Of a stretch of 19,424 bases of DNA, positions 8,337 to 16,595 are shown piece after piece. The translations under genes were made by a program, and so were the position numbers. The notes under the pieces are model-generated. The model searched no databases. It was not told where the DNA came from and worked only from the letters and a program-made list of their open reading frames with translations. This stretch comes from Jimgerdemannia flammicorona (taxonomy: Eukaryota; Mucoromycota; Endogonomycetes; Endogonales; Endogonaceae). The stretch is taken from assembly GCA_003990745.1 (NCBI GenBank), contig RBNI01002170.1, positions 1-19,424 on the forward strand. Direction: 5' to 3'. Positions within the stretch are counted from its first letter, which is position 1, and each line of letters starts with the position of its first letter.

Positions 8337-8346
8337 TCTTCCTCCT
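8337..8346 (-). promoter_or_regulatory. Polypurine tract of gypsy-1
   Basis: The minus strand reads AGGAGGAAGA immediately before the TG of the 3' LTR. This is the required position and composition for the plus-strand DNA primer. It overlaps a possible C-terminal extension of the pol frame (reading FRRKM). Confidence 0.85.
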
Positions 8347-8690
8347 GAATAAGGATCTTCCTGAGCATCCTTATTCATTGGTCCAGTCCTGAAAAATTTG
8401 CTGATCCCATAACCTCTGGCAAGGGGTCGAAAAGTGGTGTTTATAGGCTGGCATCTTCTCTTTGTATTTTGGCATGATAGTGAAGGGTCGCTCCCTTCAT
8501 ATAGAGCAAGGGCCTGATTCTAATCTTGATCAATCAGTTGATGGTTCAAACTCCTCTGACTTCAAAAGTCTCATGGATGAGTAGTTGCCAGTGCCATATC
8601 CCTTAGAGAATGGTCCAGACAGATAGCCTACTGGTTACAGGACATGCTGTTATGATTCGCAGACTAGAACCTCATGGGCAGTCATTACAT
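8347..8690 (-). pseudogene. Possible C-terminal extension of gypsy-1 pol
   Basis: After the GPY/F-like end of integrase and a TAA at about 8690, the same frame continues with few stops to the polypurine tract. It includes FSKGYGTGNYSSMRLLKS, EEFEPSTD, FTIMPKYKEKMPAYKHHFST and GCSGRSLFRRKM. The internal stops (TAA, TGA) fit single transitions from Gln, Arg or Trp codons. It does not look like a chromodomain and I do not recognise it. It may be a real 110-residue tail or non-coding sequence that happens to be open. Confidence 0.3.
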
Positions 8691-9840
8691 TTTACTTCTC
8701 TTGTATAGATTCATGGTACTTCTTGAGTCTGTTCCTGTGTACCGTGGTAGGCAGTATGGTCTCTGAGATTTTTCTAAGCCAGAAGGTGGTTCCCTTGATA
8801 TCTTGTACATAGAAGAGTCCTTTCCATTTAGGCTCCAGTTTTTATGACCATGAGGCTTCTACCATATTTCGATACAGTAGAACCTTTTCTCCGATTTGGA
8901 TGGGTTCTAGGGCCTTGTGATTCTTTTCTGCATTCTTCCTTATCAGCGCTTGTAACTTGGTGATGTAATCTTCAGCCTTCTTCCTAATTTGGTGTAGTCT
9001 CCAGATTTCTGCATCAATCTGTCTCCAAGTTAGGTCTAGATTTGTAGCTGAGGTTCTATCAGAATCTTCTTCTCCGAAGAGCAGCTCTCTTGGGGTAAAA
9101 TGTGTGCTCTGTGACCATATGTCTCATAGGACAGAGAGGGCAGTTGGGAGATAGTTATCCCAATTCTCATATGTCTCTGAGATCTTCGCTAGGATGTTCT
9201 TGAGGGTCTTGTTGATTCTCTCTATCTGTCCATTTCCTTGAAGGTGGTATGTGGTGGTCTTGATGTACTAGATCTTGTATTTCTGATACATTATCTTGTA
9301 GAATCCATTGACAAATTCTGTACTGTGGTCTGTTGTGATTTGCTTTGGTGTTTTATAGCGGCAGATGATTTCTCAATGCAGGAAGTTGGCTATAGAGAGG
9401 GCATTGGCTTCTTGTAATGCTCCTGCCTCTATCCATTTGGTGAAGAGGTCTACAATAACTATAATATAGCAGTTTTCTGATATTGTTACTGGTAGTGGCC
9501 CAATGATATCTATTGCAATGTGGTGGAAGGGGATAGGCTCAATTCTTGATGACCTGGGTACCTGGTCTTGCTGATCTTATTTCTGTTTTTGGTACTTGTC
9601 ACACTCTTTGACAAATTGGTGCAGGTCTTCTTCTATCTTGGGCCACCACATAGTTCTTCTTGCCTAATCATATGTGTTGGTTCCTTCTAGGTATCCTTGC
9701 TCGTGTACTTCCTTCATTACTTGATACTTCTTGTATTCGGGTATTACTAGCTTTCCTCCTTTTCTGAGTGTAGTGTTGTCTATTTCAAACTGTTTCTAAG
9801 TCTGGTTGATGATGGTAATTGTCCAGGGTTCAAGGTGGTT
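8691..9840 (-). pseudogene. Gypsy-1 integrase
   Basis: The zinc-binding region reads VMKEVHEQGYLEGTNTY, then WWPKIEEDLHQF and VKECDKYQKQK. One zinc His (GH to GY) and the last Cys (CDKC to CDKY) appear mutated. The core keeps D,D-35-E: AIDIIGPLP, ITTDHSTEFVN (D at 9330, with the usual Gly now Ser) and GNGQIERINKTLK. Stops interrupt the core before the Glu. The C-terminus KWKGLFYVQDI plus TVHRNRLKKYH is a GPY/F-type module. Integrase would join the cDNA ends to target DNA. The frame is shifted by one relative to RNase H. No chromodomain is seen directly after it. Confidence 0.85.
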
Positions 9841-9879
9841 GGGCATCTTCTGCTGCCCAAGATAACTGATTAATCCATA

Positions 9880-11215
9880 GTATAGCTCCTTATTCATATT
9901 GAATGGTCTTGATGGGAGTGTTTTGGGGTATCCTTGAGAGTACATTGGCATTGGTGTTGGTCTTTCCTGAGCAGTGCTTAATAGTATAGTCATACTCTTA
10001 CAGCCTGTAGATCCATCTGGCATATATTCCTTTGGGGTTCAGAGTGTGGAATAGCCAGGCAAGAGTGGAATGGTCTGTTTGAATGATGAAGTATTTTCCA
10101 GCTAGGTAGTAGTGAAACTTGTCTACTGGCCAGACTACTGCTAAGCATTCGAGCTTGCATGACTCGTAGTTCTGTTCTACTCCATGGGTACCTCAGCTTG
10201 CATAGGAGATGATATATTCATGTCCATCTTTCTTCTGAGCTAGGACTGCTCCAAGTCCTATAGCACTTGCATCTGTCTGCAGGATAAATTCTAGATTCCA
10301 GTCTGGTCTTCTGAGGATAGATGCTTGGGTCAACCTGATCTTGAGTTTATTGAAGGTTTCTTAGTGCTCCTTGGTCTATTCGAATTTGGTTTTCTTCTTC
10401 AGTAGCTCATAGATAGGTACTGCAATATTGGAGTATCCTTTGATAAATCTTCTGTAGTAGCTGGCCAGTCCAAGGAAGGCATGGACTTCTGTGATTGTTC
10501 TGGGTCTCGGGTAGGCTGCAATAGCCTCAATCTTCATGGGGTCTGTATGGATTCCAGTCTGGTTGATGAGGTATCCTAGGTAGGTGATTTCTTGAGCTGT
10601 AAACTTGCATTTCTTGGGCTTGATGTAGAGGCCATGCTCCTTGAGCTTCTTGAGGGCTAGCTGTATATGATTGACATATTCCTGTGCTGTGTTGCTGAAG
10701 ATGATCACATCATCAACATAGACAAAGAGTCATTTTCCAATCTCATTGCTGAAGACTCTATTCATTATTTACTGGAAACTTGCTGGGGCATTGCACATTC
10801 CAAATGGCATTCACAGGTAGATATAGGTGGCATCAGATGTGATGAAGGCTAATTTCTCACTGGCATCTTGAGTGAGACCAATCTGATAGAAGCCTGAGAA
10901 CAGATCCAAGGTGGTATAGTATTTGGCTTCACTTCTAAGAGTAGTAAGGATTTCTTGAATATTTGGCAAGAGCTGCCTATCCTTCTTGATGATGGCATTG
11001 AGCTTCCTGTAGTCAATACAGAGTCTTGGTGCAAACTCTCCAGATTTGCTTCCTTTCTTCGGGGCAAGGACAATGGGTGAAGCCCAGGGGCTGATAGCTT
11101 GCTTGATGATTCTGACTTCTTCCATTTCCTTGAGTTCTGCTCACAGCCATTCTCTGTAGGCAGGTGGTATGGGTCTGGCTTTCTGGTAGATGGGCTTGAT
11201 ATCACTAGTGTCAAC
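9880..11215 (-). pseudogene. Gypsy-1 reverse transcriptase and RNase H
   Basis: RT runs from about 11215: SPWASPIVLAPKKG, RLCIDYRKLN, TLDLFSGFYQIGL (first catalytic Asp), MPFGMCNAPASFQ, then the YVDD active site and LGYLINQTGI. RNase H follows with FILQTDASAIGLGAVLAQ, KLECLAVVW and IIQTDHSTLAWL, giving D, E, D in the expected order, and ends near the tether-like HCSGKTN...NVLSR (about 9900-9980). Catalytic residues are preserved, but TGA and TAA stops lie before MPFG, after ASFQ and before LFVYVDD. Those stops fit CGA to TGA, CAA to TAA or TGG to TGA. It is in the same frame as dUTPase. RT copies element RNA and RNase H removes the template. Confidence 0.9.
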
Positions 11216-11401
11216 TTCGTGGTAGTACTTGGATTCTTGATTGTGGATATCCCTGAAGTCTGTAGCAAGTACTCCTTCATTCTGGTGCAGAATCTTGAGA
11301 AGTTGTTCCTCCAGAGGAAAGTTTTCTCCAATGGTATATGTGTACTTGTTCTGGTCCTTATCTTTCTTATGTTCAAGTTCAGTTATCTTGGTGGTGGCAT
11401 A

Positions 11402-11824
11402 GGCTCCTCTTCCAGTAGATCCAAAACCTTGTTCTCCTCTCTTGATCTTGATGAGTTTGATGGCTTCTATGATCTTGGGTTTCTTGATTTCATGGATCAG
11501 CATCTGGCCAATCCTATCATACTTCTTGACTTCGAATGGGGTGGTGGGGTTGTGATTCCTGACTATGAGGAAGATCTCATCAGTGTAATCAGGATCAATT
11601 ACTCCTCCTTCAACTGAGATTTTGCTTTTGGCCAGACTGCTCCTGATCTTGATAATTCTGGCATGGTTTTCTGGCAGCTTGACTCCAATTCCAGTACCAA
11701 GTAGGGTGGTGGTCTGTGGTTCGAGAGTAGTATCTTGAATGCTAGCAAGGTCCATTCCTATGGCACCTTCAGTCTTGTATTCTGGGATCTTGGCTTCGGG
11801 GTAAAACTTCTTAACCTTGAGAGT
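11402..11824 (-). pseudogene. Gypsy-1 dUTPase domain of pol
   Basis: It lies within an uninterrupted 336-codon stretch (12151-11141), residues about 110-250. Motif 1 is EGAIGMDLAS, motif 2 RSSLAKSK, motif 3 GGVIDPDYTDEI (the usual Gly before Glu is Asp), motif 4 YDRIGQMLIHEI, motif 5 RGEQGFGSTG. The domain has normal length for a single-copy trimeric dUTPase and no internal stop, so it is the best preserved part of the element. It converts dUTP to dUMP, lowering uracil in the cDNA. It sits between protease and RT. dUTPase-carrying Ty3/gypsy elements are known from some fungi; placement here is clear from the motifs. Confidence 0.93.
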
Positions 11825-11962
11825 GATGTCTGGTTCTTGTTCCTCCTCATTGTCACTATCAGCTTGAAGCTCTGGGGACTGGTCATCTTCTTCAGCTTTT
11901 CTTTTTGCTTTGGCGGCTTCTTGCTCATGTTTCTGTTGGTGGATTTTCCTGACTTCACTGAT

Positions 11963-12019
11963 GCAGGACCAGCAGTCATTCAGGTGTTCAGAGCAGTACA
12001 TCCTAGTACCATGGGGACA
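11963..12019 (-). other. Cys/His cluster between protease and dUTPase
   Basis: Residues 45-63 of the 12151-11141 open stretch read C-P-H-G-T-R-M-Y-C-S-E-H-L-N-D-C-W-S-C, spacing C-x-H-x5-C-x2-H-x3-C-x2-C. Four Cys and two His in 19 residues suggest a small zinc-binding fold. It is followed by a Lys/Glu-rich linker leading to the dUTPase. It is not a gag CCHC knuckle, nor the integrase HHCC. I cannot name a family. Confidence 0.4.
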
Positions 12020-12199
12020 TCTTTCTTGAGGGGCATAGCCATCAATGATCTTGTTGTACCACTGCTCATCTGTGAGCTTGGGTACCTTGTTCTTGTTCTT
12101 GTTTACCAAGTACATGAAGACCTCTGTGTCTTCTTCATCTCCTTCCTCCATGTCTGGTAGAACTCCTTTGTGGATATTGATAGAGACTCATACCTTTCT

Positions 12200-12560
12200 T
12201 CCTCTATAGTTGATCTACATCTTCTGGGCATTGAGGTCAATGATGGCCTTGGCCTTGTGAAGCCATTGGTTGCCAATGAGGATGTCATAGTTGGTGGTGC
12301 TTGTAACAATTATATCTACTGAGATAGTAGCTCCTTTTACCTTGATGGGGACTTCTCAGATTTTGCTAAGAGGGGTAGCTTATATACTATCTGCTGTGAC
12401 ATAGACCATCTTGGTAGACTCTTCAATGTCCCAACCTAGACAGTCAATTGTCTTCTTACTCATGAGGCATCCTCCAGCACCGGTATCAATGATAGCATCA
12501 AAGATATAGTCTTCAATCTGGTAGAGGGTATAGGCTGATGTCTTGTGCTGGTCTTTGGAT
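12200..12560 (-). pseudogene. Gypsy-1 aspartic protease
   Basis: The minus strand reads YIFDAIIDTGAGGCLMS, with the active-site D-T-G-A at 12476-12487 intact. About 75 residues later it reads TNYDILIGNQWLHKAKAIID, the C-terminal I-L-I-G-x-x-W-L motif. The retroviral-type protease is a dimer that processes Gag-Pol. Stops after ADSI, after LSKI and after NAQKM interrupt it. It is in one frame with gag upstream and dUTPase downstream, so all were probably made as one polyprotein. Confidence 0.88.
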
Positions 12561-12766
12561 TCTTCACCTGAGTTCTCAGATTCTTCCTGTGCATTGTGAG
12601 CTTCTACAATCTTGTACTCTTAATTCTTGGCGGTAGTTGCAAGTCCTACTCTCAACTGCTGTTTGAAGGCAGGAACTTCAGCTAGTTGTCCAAAAGTAGC
12701 ATTGACCTTCTGTTCCTTAAGGTCCTTATAGATGTCATACTAGTGGATCTTGGTCTTGCGTAGCTT

Positions 12767-13985
12767 CTATTCCTTCTTGCTTTCACTTTCTCCTGAGACT
12801 GGAGTAGTGCCTTTGATAATTTGGTGGGCAGCTTCATCTAACTCCATGTCTTGATCAATCTTCTCAGATTGGGTCTTACTTTGAATAGTGACAGCTAGGG
12901 TCTTCTTTGGTCTTCTAACTGGCTTACTATTACTCTTCTTGTCATAGGGCTTGGACCGAGTTCTAGTACCTTCAGTAGCAGGATAGAATTCAAGCTCCTC
13001 ATAGTATTCTTTATCATCAGTATCACCAATCTCCTTGATGACTACTGTATTGGTTTGTTCTCTGGTTCTGCTAGCATTGCTTGATTGGGCCTTGTGTCTC
13101 ATTTCAGTCATGCAATTCTTTGCATAGTGGCCTTCTTCTCCACATCTGAAGTATGTGATATTGCATTCTTCTGTAGCAGCTGCAAATCTCTGCACTGGTC
13201 TCCTGTTGGTGCTTCAGACTTCTCTAACAACATCACCAAGATATGCAGTCATTTTGGTAAACTGCTTAGCAAGTTCTTCCACTGGGTCAGCTTTGGCTGT
13301 CTTGAGGGTAGGTGAGGTTGGTTGTCTGTTTACAACTATGGCAGGTATGATACTAGTTGGCTTTGATGGCTCCATCTTGATGCCAGTTATTTTCTCCATT
13401 GAGTGTTCGGCAGGGTGTCTGGCAGTCTAATATCTCTGTATAAAGACCACTTTCTGATCAAGGATCAGTATTGCTGGGGTAGATCAGATTGCTAGGGCAA
13501 TTTCAGGGTAAACTCCTTTGAGGAAAGTTGAATCTGCTATTTGTTCCTTGAGGTGGTCATCATAGCCAGTCAAGACAATCTGGTGACAAATTTGGGTATA
13601 GAATGAGTTGGGATCTTCACTAAGTCCCTGGTAGATAGTATTGAGTTGATCCTTGAGAGCTTACTTGATCTCTTCAGTATAATATGTTGTTCTGAGGAAG
13701 ACCTTCATGTTGGCAAGTTTGGCTGCACCAGCATCAGTAATGGTGGCTGCATTGAACTTATCTCTGACAGGTCCTCTGAGGCTGACTAGTAGAAGAGCCA
13801 ATTGAGCATCCACACCAAGGGCTCATATAGTGGTAAATTGTTCAAAGTCTTCAATGAAGGTCAGGATTGACTCTTCAGTAGTATATCTATAGAATGTGGG
13901 GAGACACATTTCCATCTTGTCTTGAATTCTTGCAGGAGTGACTCTTGTAGTCAGAGTAGTTGTTGTGGAGGTTGTTCATTTTTCA
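12767..13985 (-). pseudogene. Gypsy-1 gag (capsid and nucleocapsid)
   Basis: The frame from about 13985 reads through TPARIQDKMEMCLPTFY, SILTFIEDFEQFTTI, LLLVSLRGPVRDKF, KDQLNTIYQGLSEDPNSF and DHLKEQIADSTFLKGVYPEI. This is the helix pattern of Ty3/gypsy capsid. The nucleocapsid knuckle near 13112-13153 reads Y-F-R-C-G-E-E-G-H-Y-A-K-N-C: the first Cys of C-x2-C-x4-H-x4-C is Tyr (TAC at 13153-13151). A charged linker follows. Stops lie in the capsid (after QFTTI, EEIK and LAI) and before the knuckle. No convincing ATG precedes the capsid: reading upstream meets stops near 13990, so the start is uncertain and may have been mutated. Gag forms the particle and binds RNA. Confidence 0.82.
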
Positions 13986-14015
13986 GCTTGAAAGTGAGGG
14001 ATTCATCTTGAATCA

Positions 14016-14032
14016 CCAGCCAATAGGCACCA
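14016..14032 (-). promoter_or_regulatory. Candidate primer-binding site of gypsy-1
   Basis: Three bases after the CA end of the 5' LTR the minus strand reads TGGTGCCTATTGGCTGG. It begins with TGG, the complement of a tRNA 3' CCA, in the right place for minus-strand priming. I cannot say which tRNA it matches, and mutation may have altered it. Confidence 0.6.
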
Positions 14033-14035
14033 AGT

Positions 14036-14478
14036 TGTCACGTAGTGGTCGCTGAGTCCTTCAAATATGCCAGATTCTCTTCAAGATGTATCACTTAGAC
14101 TAACTCAAGTTTGTTATAAGTAAGTTCTTATTGGAGTACCTTCCCAAGGTCTTATAGTCCTCAAACTTCTTATCTTTAAACTGTCTTATTATCTCTTAGA
14201 TTGCTTGCAAGGAAGTGTATGTATTGCACTAAGAGGAACTGAGGGAACTATATTATACACATTGTCATGTAGTGGGCATTGAGTCCTTCAAATATATCAG
14301 ATTCTCTTCAAGATATATCTCTTAGACTAACTATAAGTTTGTTATAAGCAAGTTCTTATTAGAGTACCTTTCCAAGGTCTTATAGTTCTCAAACTTCTTA
14401 TTTTTAAACTGTCTTATTATGTATCTCTTAGATTGCTTGCAAGGAAGTATGTGTATTGTACTGAGAAGAGCTGACTTT
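14036..14478 (-). repeat. Tandem duplication of the LTR end, right LTR
   Basis: Copies begin at 14036 (TGTCACGTAGTGG) and 14263 (TGTCATGTAGTGG), 227 bp apart, with near-identical sequence through GATTGCTTGCAAGGAAGT. Each copy starts with a TGTCA that could serve as an LTR terminus. The first copy is full length here, unlike in the left LTR. Confidence 0.85.
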
Positions 14479-14500
14479 ATTTCAGAGGAAATAAGAGGGG

Positions 14501-14508
14501 TATTTATA
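14501..14508 (-). promoter_or_regulatory. Candidate TATA box of gypsy-1 LTR (right, promoter LTR)
   Basis: The minus strand reads TATAAATACCCCTC, identical to the left LTR site. This copy would drive the genomic RNA, since the right LTR is the 5' LTR. Confidence 0.5.
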
Positions 14509-14607
14509 CAAAATATAATTCAATGGTTGCTAAGATATAAAGCTAAATATAAATTCCAATAACTAAAACTACTAAGTTCCAGGGTTGGCACTGATGGTTG
14601 TACAGGT

Positions 14608-14741
14608 TCAGGATGCTGGTATAATTCAGTATCACATCAGAATACTGGTGCTGGAACAATTTTGCATCACCTCAGAATGCCAGTGCTGGCATTATCCAGT
14701 ATTACATAAGAATACCAATGCTGACATTATTCAGTATAACA
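14608..14741 (-). repeat. U3 tandem repeats with palindromic cores (right LTR)
   Basis: It matches 7141-7274 unit for unit, with transitions such as CCAGTACTGG to CCAGTGCTGG that weaken the palindromes. Four units lie between the LTR ORF and the TATA box. Confidence 0.7.
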
Positions 14742-14747
14742 AAGAAC

Positions 14748-15558
14748 TTAGAGCAGAAAGTTCAGGATCATGGGGACTTCATCCTCATCATCATCATCAC
14801 TAAAGGAGATGAGATCTGCAAACTTGTTGTATGTTGTGTGTTTCGCATATGTTATATGGGATGACATCATTGCTGATAATGTCATCATGTTTGGCAGAGA
14901 AATCGGGAACAAGATCTGGAGCTCTTCAGTCTATGAGGTTCTCTTCCACAAAATAGGGAACAAATGTGGGGTCTTGGGGAGGTCTAACCTGGATGCTTGG
15001 GTCTTAGAATACTGAGATCAATCCTTGCAGGAATTGGTCTAGGTTGTCCTGGAGGATAGGGTGCCAGAAGTCTTCTACTTCATCACTATTGAGGGTGATA
15101 GTGGACTGGGCTTCTGTAGCCACCCTGGCTTCTAGTGCATTGATACAGCAGGATGACAGGTCTCTGAAATCTGAGACTCTAACATACTCCAAGTTGGGGA
15201 TTGACCATGGTGCATACCTGAAGATCTGATAGATCTTCTTAGCCATTCTTATCTTGCATATGTCCATGGGAGTAGTATCTTGTAGCTCTTGAGGGCTGGC
15301 CTGTGGGAACTCCCAGCAGAGGAGGTTTTCTATTTCGTACTCCTGCCATATTTGGAGGCATTCAGTAGCAATGGTGATCCTTGTTTCTATTTCACAGCAG
15401 TAGAGGATAAAGTGATAGGGGTCTGCAGTACCCAGGTTGACACTAGGAGTCCTTCTTGAGTGGGTCCTCATGGCTCTTCTGATGTCTTGGAACATTCTTT
15501 CTTTGACTGAGATATCTTGGTGGTTCCTTGACCTTGAGGTTTGGCAGGCAGCAGGCAT
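14748..15558 (-). pseudogene. LTR (U3)-encoded ORF, right copy, broken downstream of the left copy's stop
   Basis: From ATG 15558 the frame is open for 184 codons, reading Trp (DEVEDFWHP) where the left copy has a stop. It then hits TAA after LISVF, where the left copy has Gln (ISVFQGP). Further on, a 2-bp deletion near 14832 changes frame, so the acidic C-terminus of the left copy is out of frame here; the equivalent terminal codon is at 14748. Differences from the left copy are mostly transitions (for example Gly to Glu, Met to Ile, Ala to Thr). Which copy keeps the ancestral residue cannot be told from two sequences. Function unknown. Confidence 0.7.
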
Positions 15559-15805
15559 TTCATTTATGGTAAGTCTTTGAGCTATTTTGGGATTGGTGGT
15601 TCTTGTTGGTTGCTGCTACTGCGATTCTTTGATCCTTCTTTTATATATATTCTTCAGGATACTTGTACTGTAGTCACAATGACTCACAGTTGGTCATCAT
15701 TGCTCATCTCATATGCCATATGATCTTCTCATGCTCCGATCTGATAGCTTTGCAAGAAAAGGCTGTCTCTTGTACTGAGGTCATCATTCTGGAGTCACTG
15801 TTACA

Positions 15806-15809
15806 ATAG
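15806..15809. repeat. Target-site duplication of gypsy-1, right copy
   Basis: ATAG immediately follows the CA end of the right LTR and matches 6593-6596. Together they show that the sequence on either side was continuous before insertion. Confidence 0.7.
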
Positions 15810-16205
15810 TTACATATATAGAGATCTTTAATCTTATAGTGTTTATTATTATTGAGAGTATTATCTGGGTTCTGATTATCATTCTATTTATTAGTATAAT
15901 AATTAATATCAACTTATCCTATAAATACTATTACTTAATCTGCTTTGCCTTTAAATAATATAAGGTAGAGATCTTTTGTAGATTTATTTGTTTTAATATT
16001 AAGGTAGAGAGCTTAAATAAGTATAGTCACTTTATCAGCCAGAGCTACTATCTTTTTATCTACTGATGTTATTTTATCACTTATATGGTAGAATAGTAGT
16101 GGTCTTTCTTTAGATACTGTTATCTCAGAGATAGTGTGATATATATATATATAGTTATTTCTTCTATAATATTACTAAGATAGATAAACTTAGTGACTAG
16201 TATTT
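15810..16205 (-). pseudogene. Gypsy-2 gag, N-terminal part beyond the gypsy-1 insertion
   Basis: The minus strand reads RPLLFYHISDKITSV, VALADKVTI, then LILFKGKAD, a stop, VIVFIG, a stop, VDINYYTNK, and NKHYKIKDLY up to the insertion point. The F-x-G-K-x-x-x-V-x-x-F-(I/L) pattern is typical of the start of retrotransposon capsid domains. The stops are TAA and TGA at likely Gln or Trp codons. The reading continues across the ATAG duplication into the gag piece at 6592, though a frame change is needed. Base composition matches 4735-6596 rather than gypsy-1. Confidence 0.45.
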
Positions 16206-16208
16206 CTA

Positions 16209-16592
16209 AATGAATTAAATCAATTGAATTGAGGGTCATTCAAATTGAATCAAATTGAGGATTTTTGAATTTAAATCAAATTTAAATTGAATTTAAGTAT
16301 AATTTAATTTAATCAAATCAAATTAGGATCCAATTTAATTTAAAATATTTATCTTAAATTCAAAATATAATAACTTAATAAAAATATGTCTAAATTTAAT
16401 ATTTTTTATTATACTAGATTCTTCATTATAAGATATATTGAATAAGTTAAAATTTATTAAATTTGGATATGTTTTGATTGAGTTATTGAGTTTTAAAAAA
16501 TTAGGTTTGAATTGGACTTTAAATTGAATTGAGCCTCAATTTGAATTAAATTGAATCAAATTAAAGATAAATTCAATTCAATTCAATTCATT
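16209..16592. mobile_element. Candidate MITE with terminal inverted repeats
   Basis: The block begins AATGAATTAAATCAATTGAATT and ends AATTCAATTCAATTCATT. The outer 8 bases are perfectly inverted (AATGAATT/AATTCATT), and the similarity extends inward imperfectly through CAAATTGAGG (around 16251, inverted around 16528). CTA flanks both sides (16206-16208 and 16593-16595). It has no coding capacity and consists largely of AATTGAAT and AATTTAAA words. Low complexity makes chance symmetry a real alternative. Confidence 0.4.
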
Positions 16593-16595
16593 CTA

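Larger units (their letters stand above)
6597..15805 (-). mobile_element. Gypsy-1: nearly complete Ty3/gypsy LTR retrotransposon with dUTPase and an ORF in each LTR
   Basis: This 9.2-kb element lies on the minus strand. Its 5' LTR is on the right (14036-15805) and its 3' LTR on the left (6597-8336). Both LTRs have TG...CA ends, and an ATAG target duplication flanks the whole. The internal order is primer-binding site, gag with CCHC, protease (DTGA), Cys/His cluster, dUTPase, RT (YVDD), RNase H, integrase and polypurine tract. RT before integrase marks the Ty3/gypsy class. Gag through RNase H share one frame interrupted by stops; integrase is in a frame shifted by one. It interrupts gypsy-2 and has a clearly higher GC content than its surroundings. 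Confidence 0.92.
14036..15805 (-). repeat. Gypsy-1 5' LTR (right), 1770 bp
   Basis: In element orientation it begins TGTAACAGTGACTCC at 15805 and ends GTGACA at 14036, so the termini are TG...CA with a short imperfect inverted repeat. It carries the same ORF, repeats, TATA box and terminal duplication as the left LTR. It lost more CpG sites than the left copy in the stretch around 14825-14905 and has a 2-bp deletion near 14832 that shifts the ORF. It is flanked by ATAG at 15806-15809. Confidence 0.92.

Noticed and set aside
11099..12160. Plus-strand ORFs 11099-11617 and 11735-12160
   Set aside because: They are antisense to the clearly motif-bearing RT and dUTPase frame and contain only hydrophobic low-complexity sequence.
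14585..14803. ORF ending in a run of His codons
   Set aside because: The His run is the complement strand of the Asp-rich end of the LTR ORF; the frame crosses the U3 repeats and is not kept in the left LTR.
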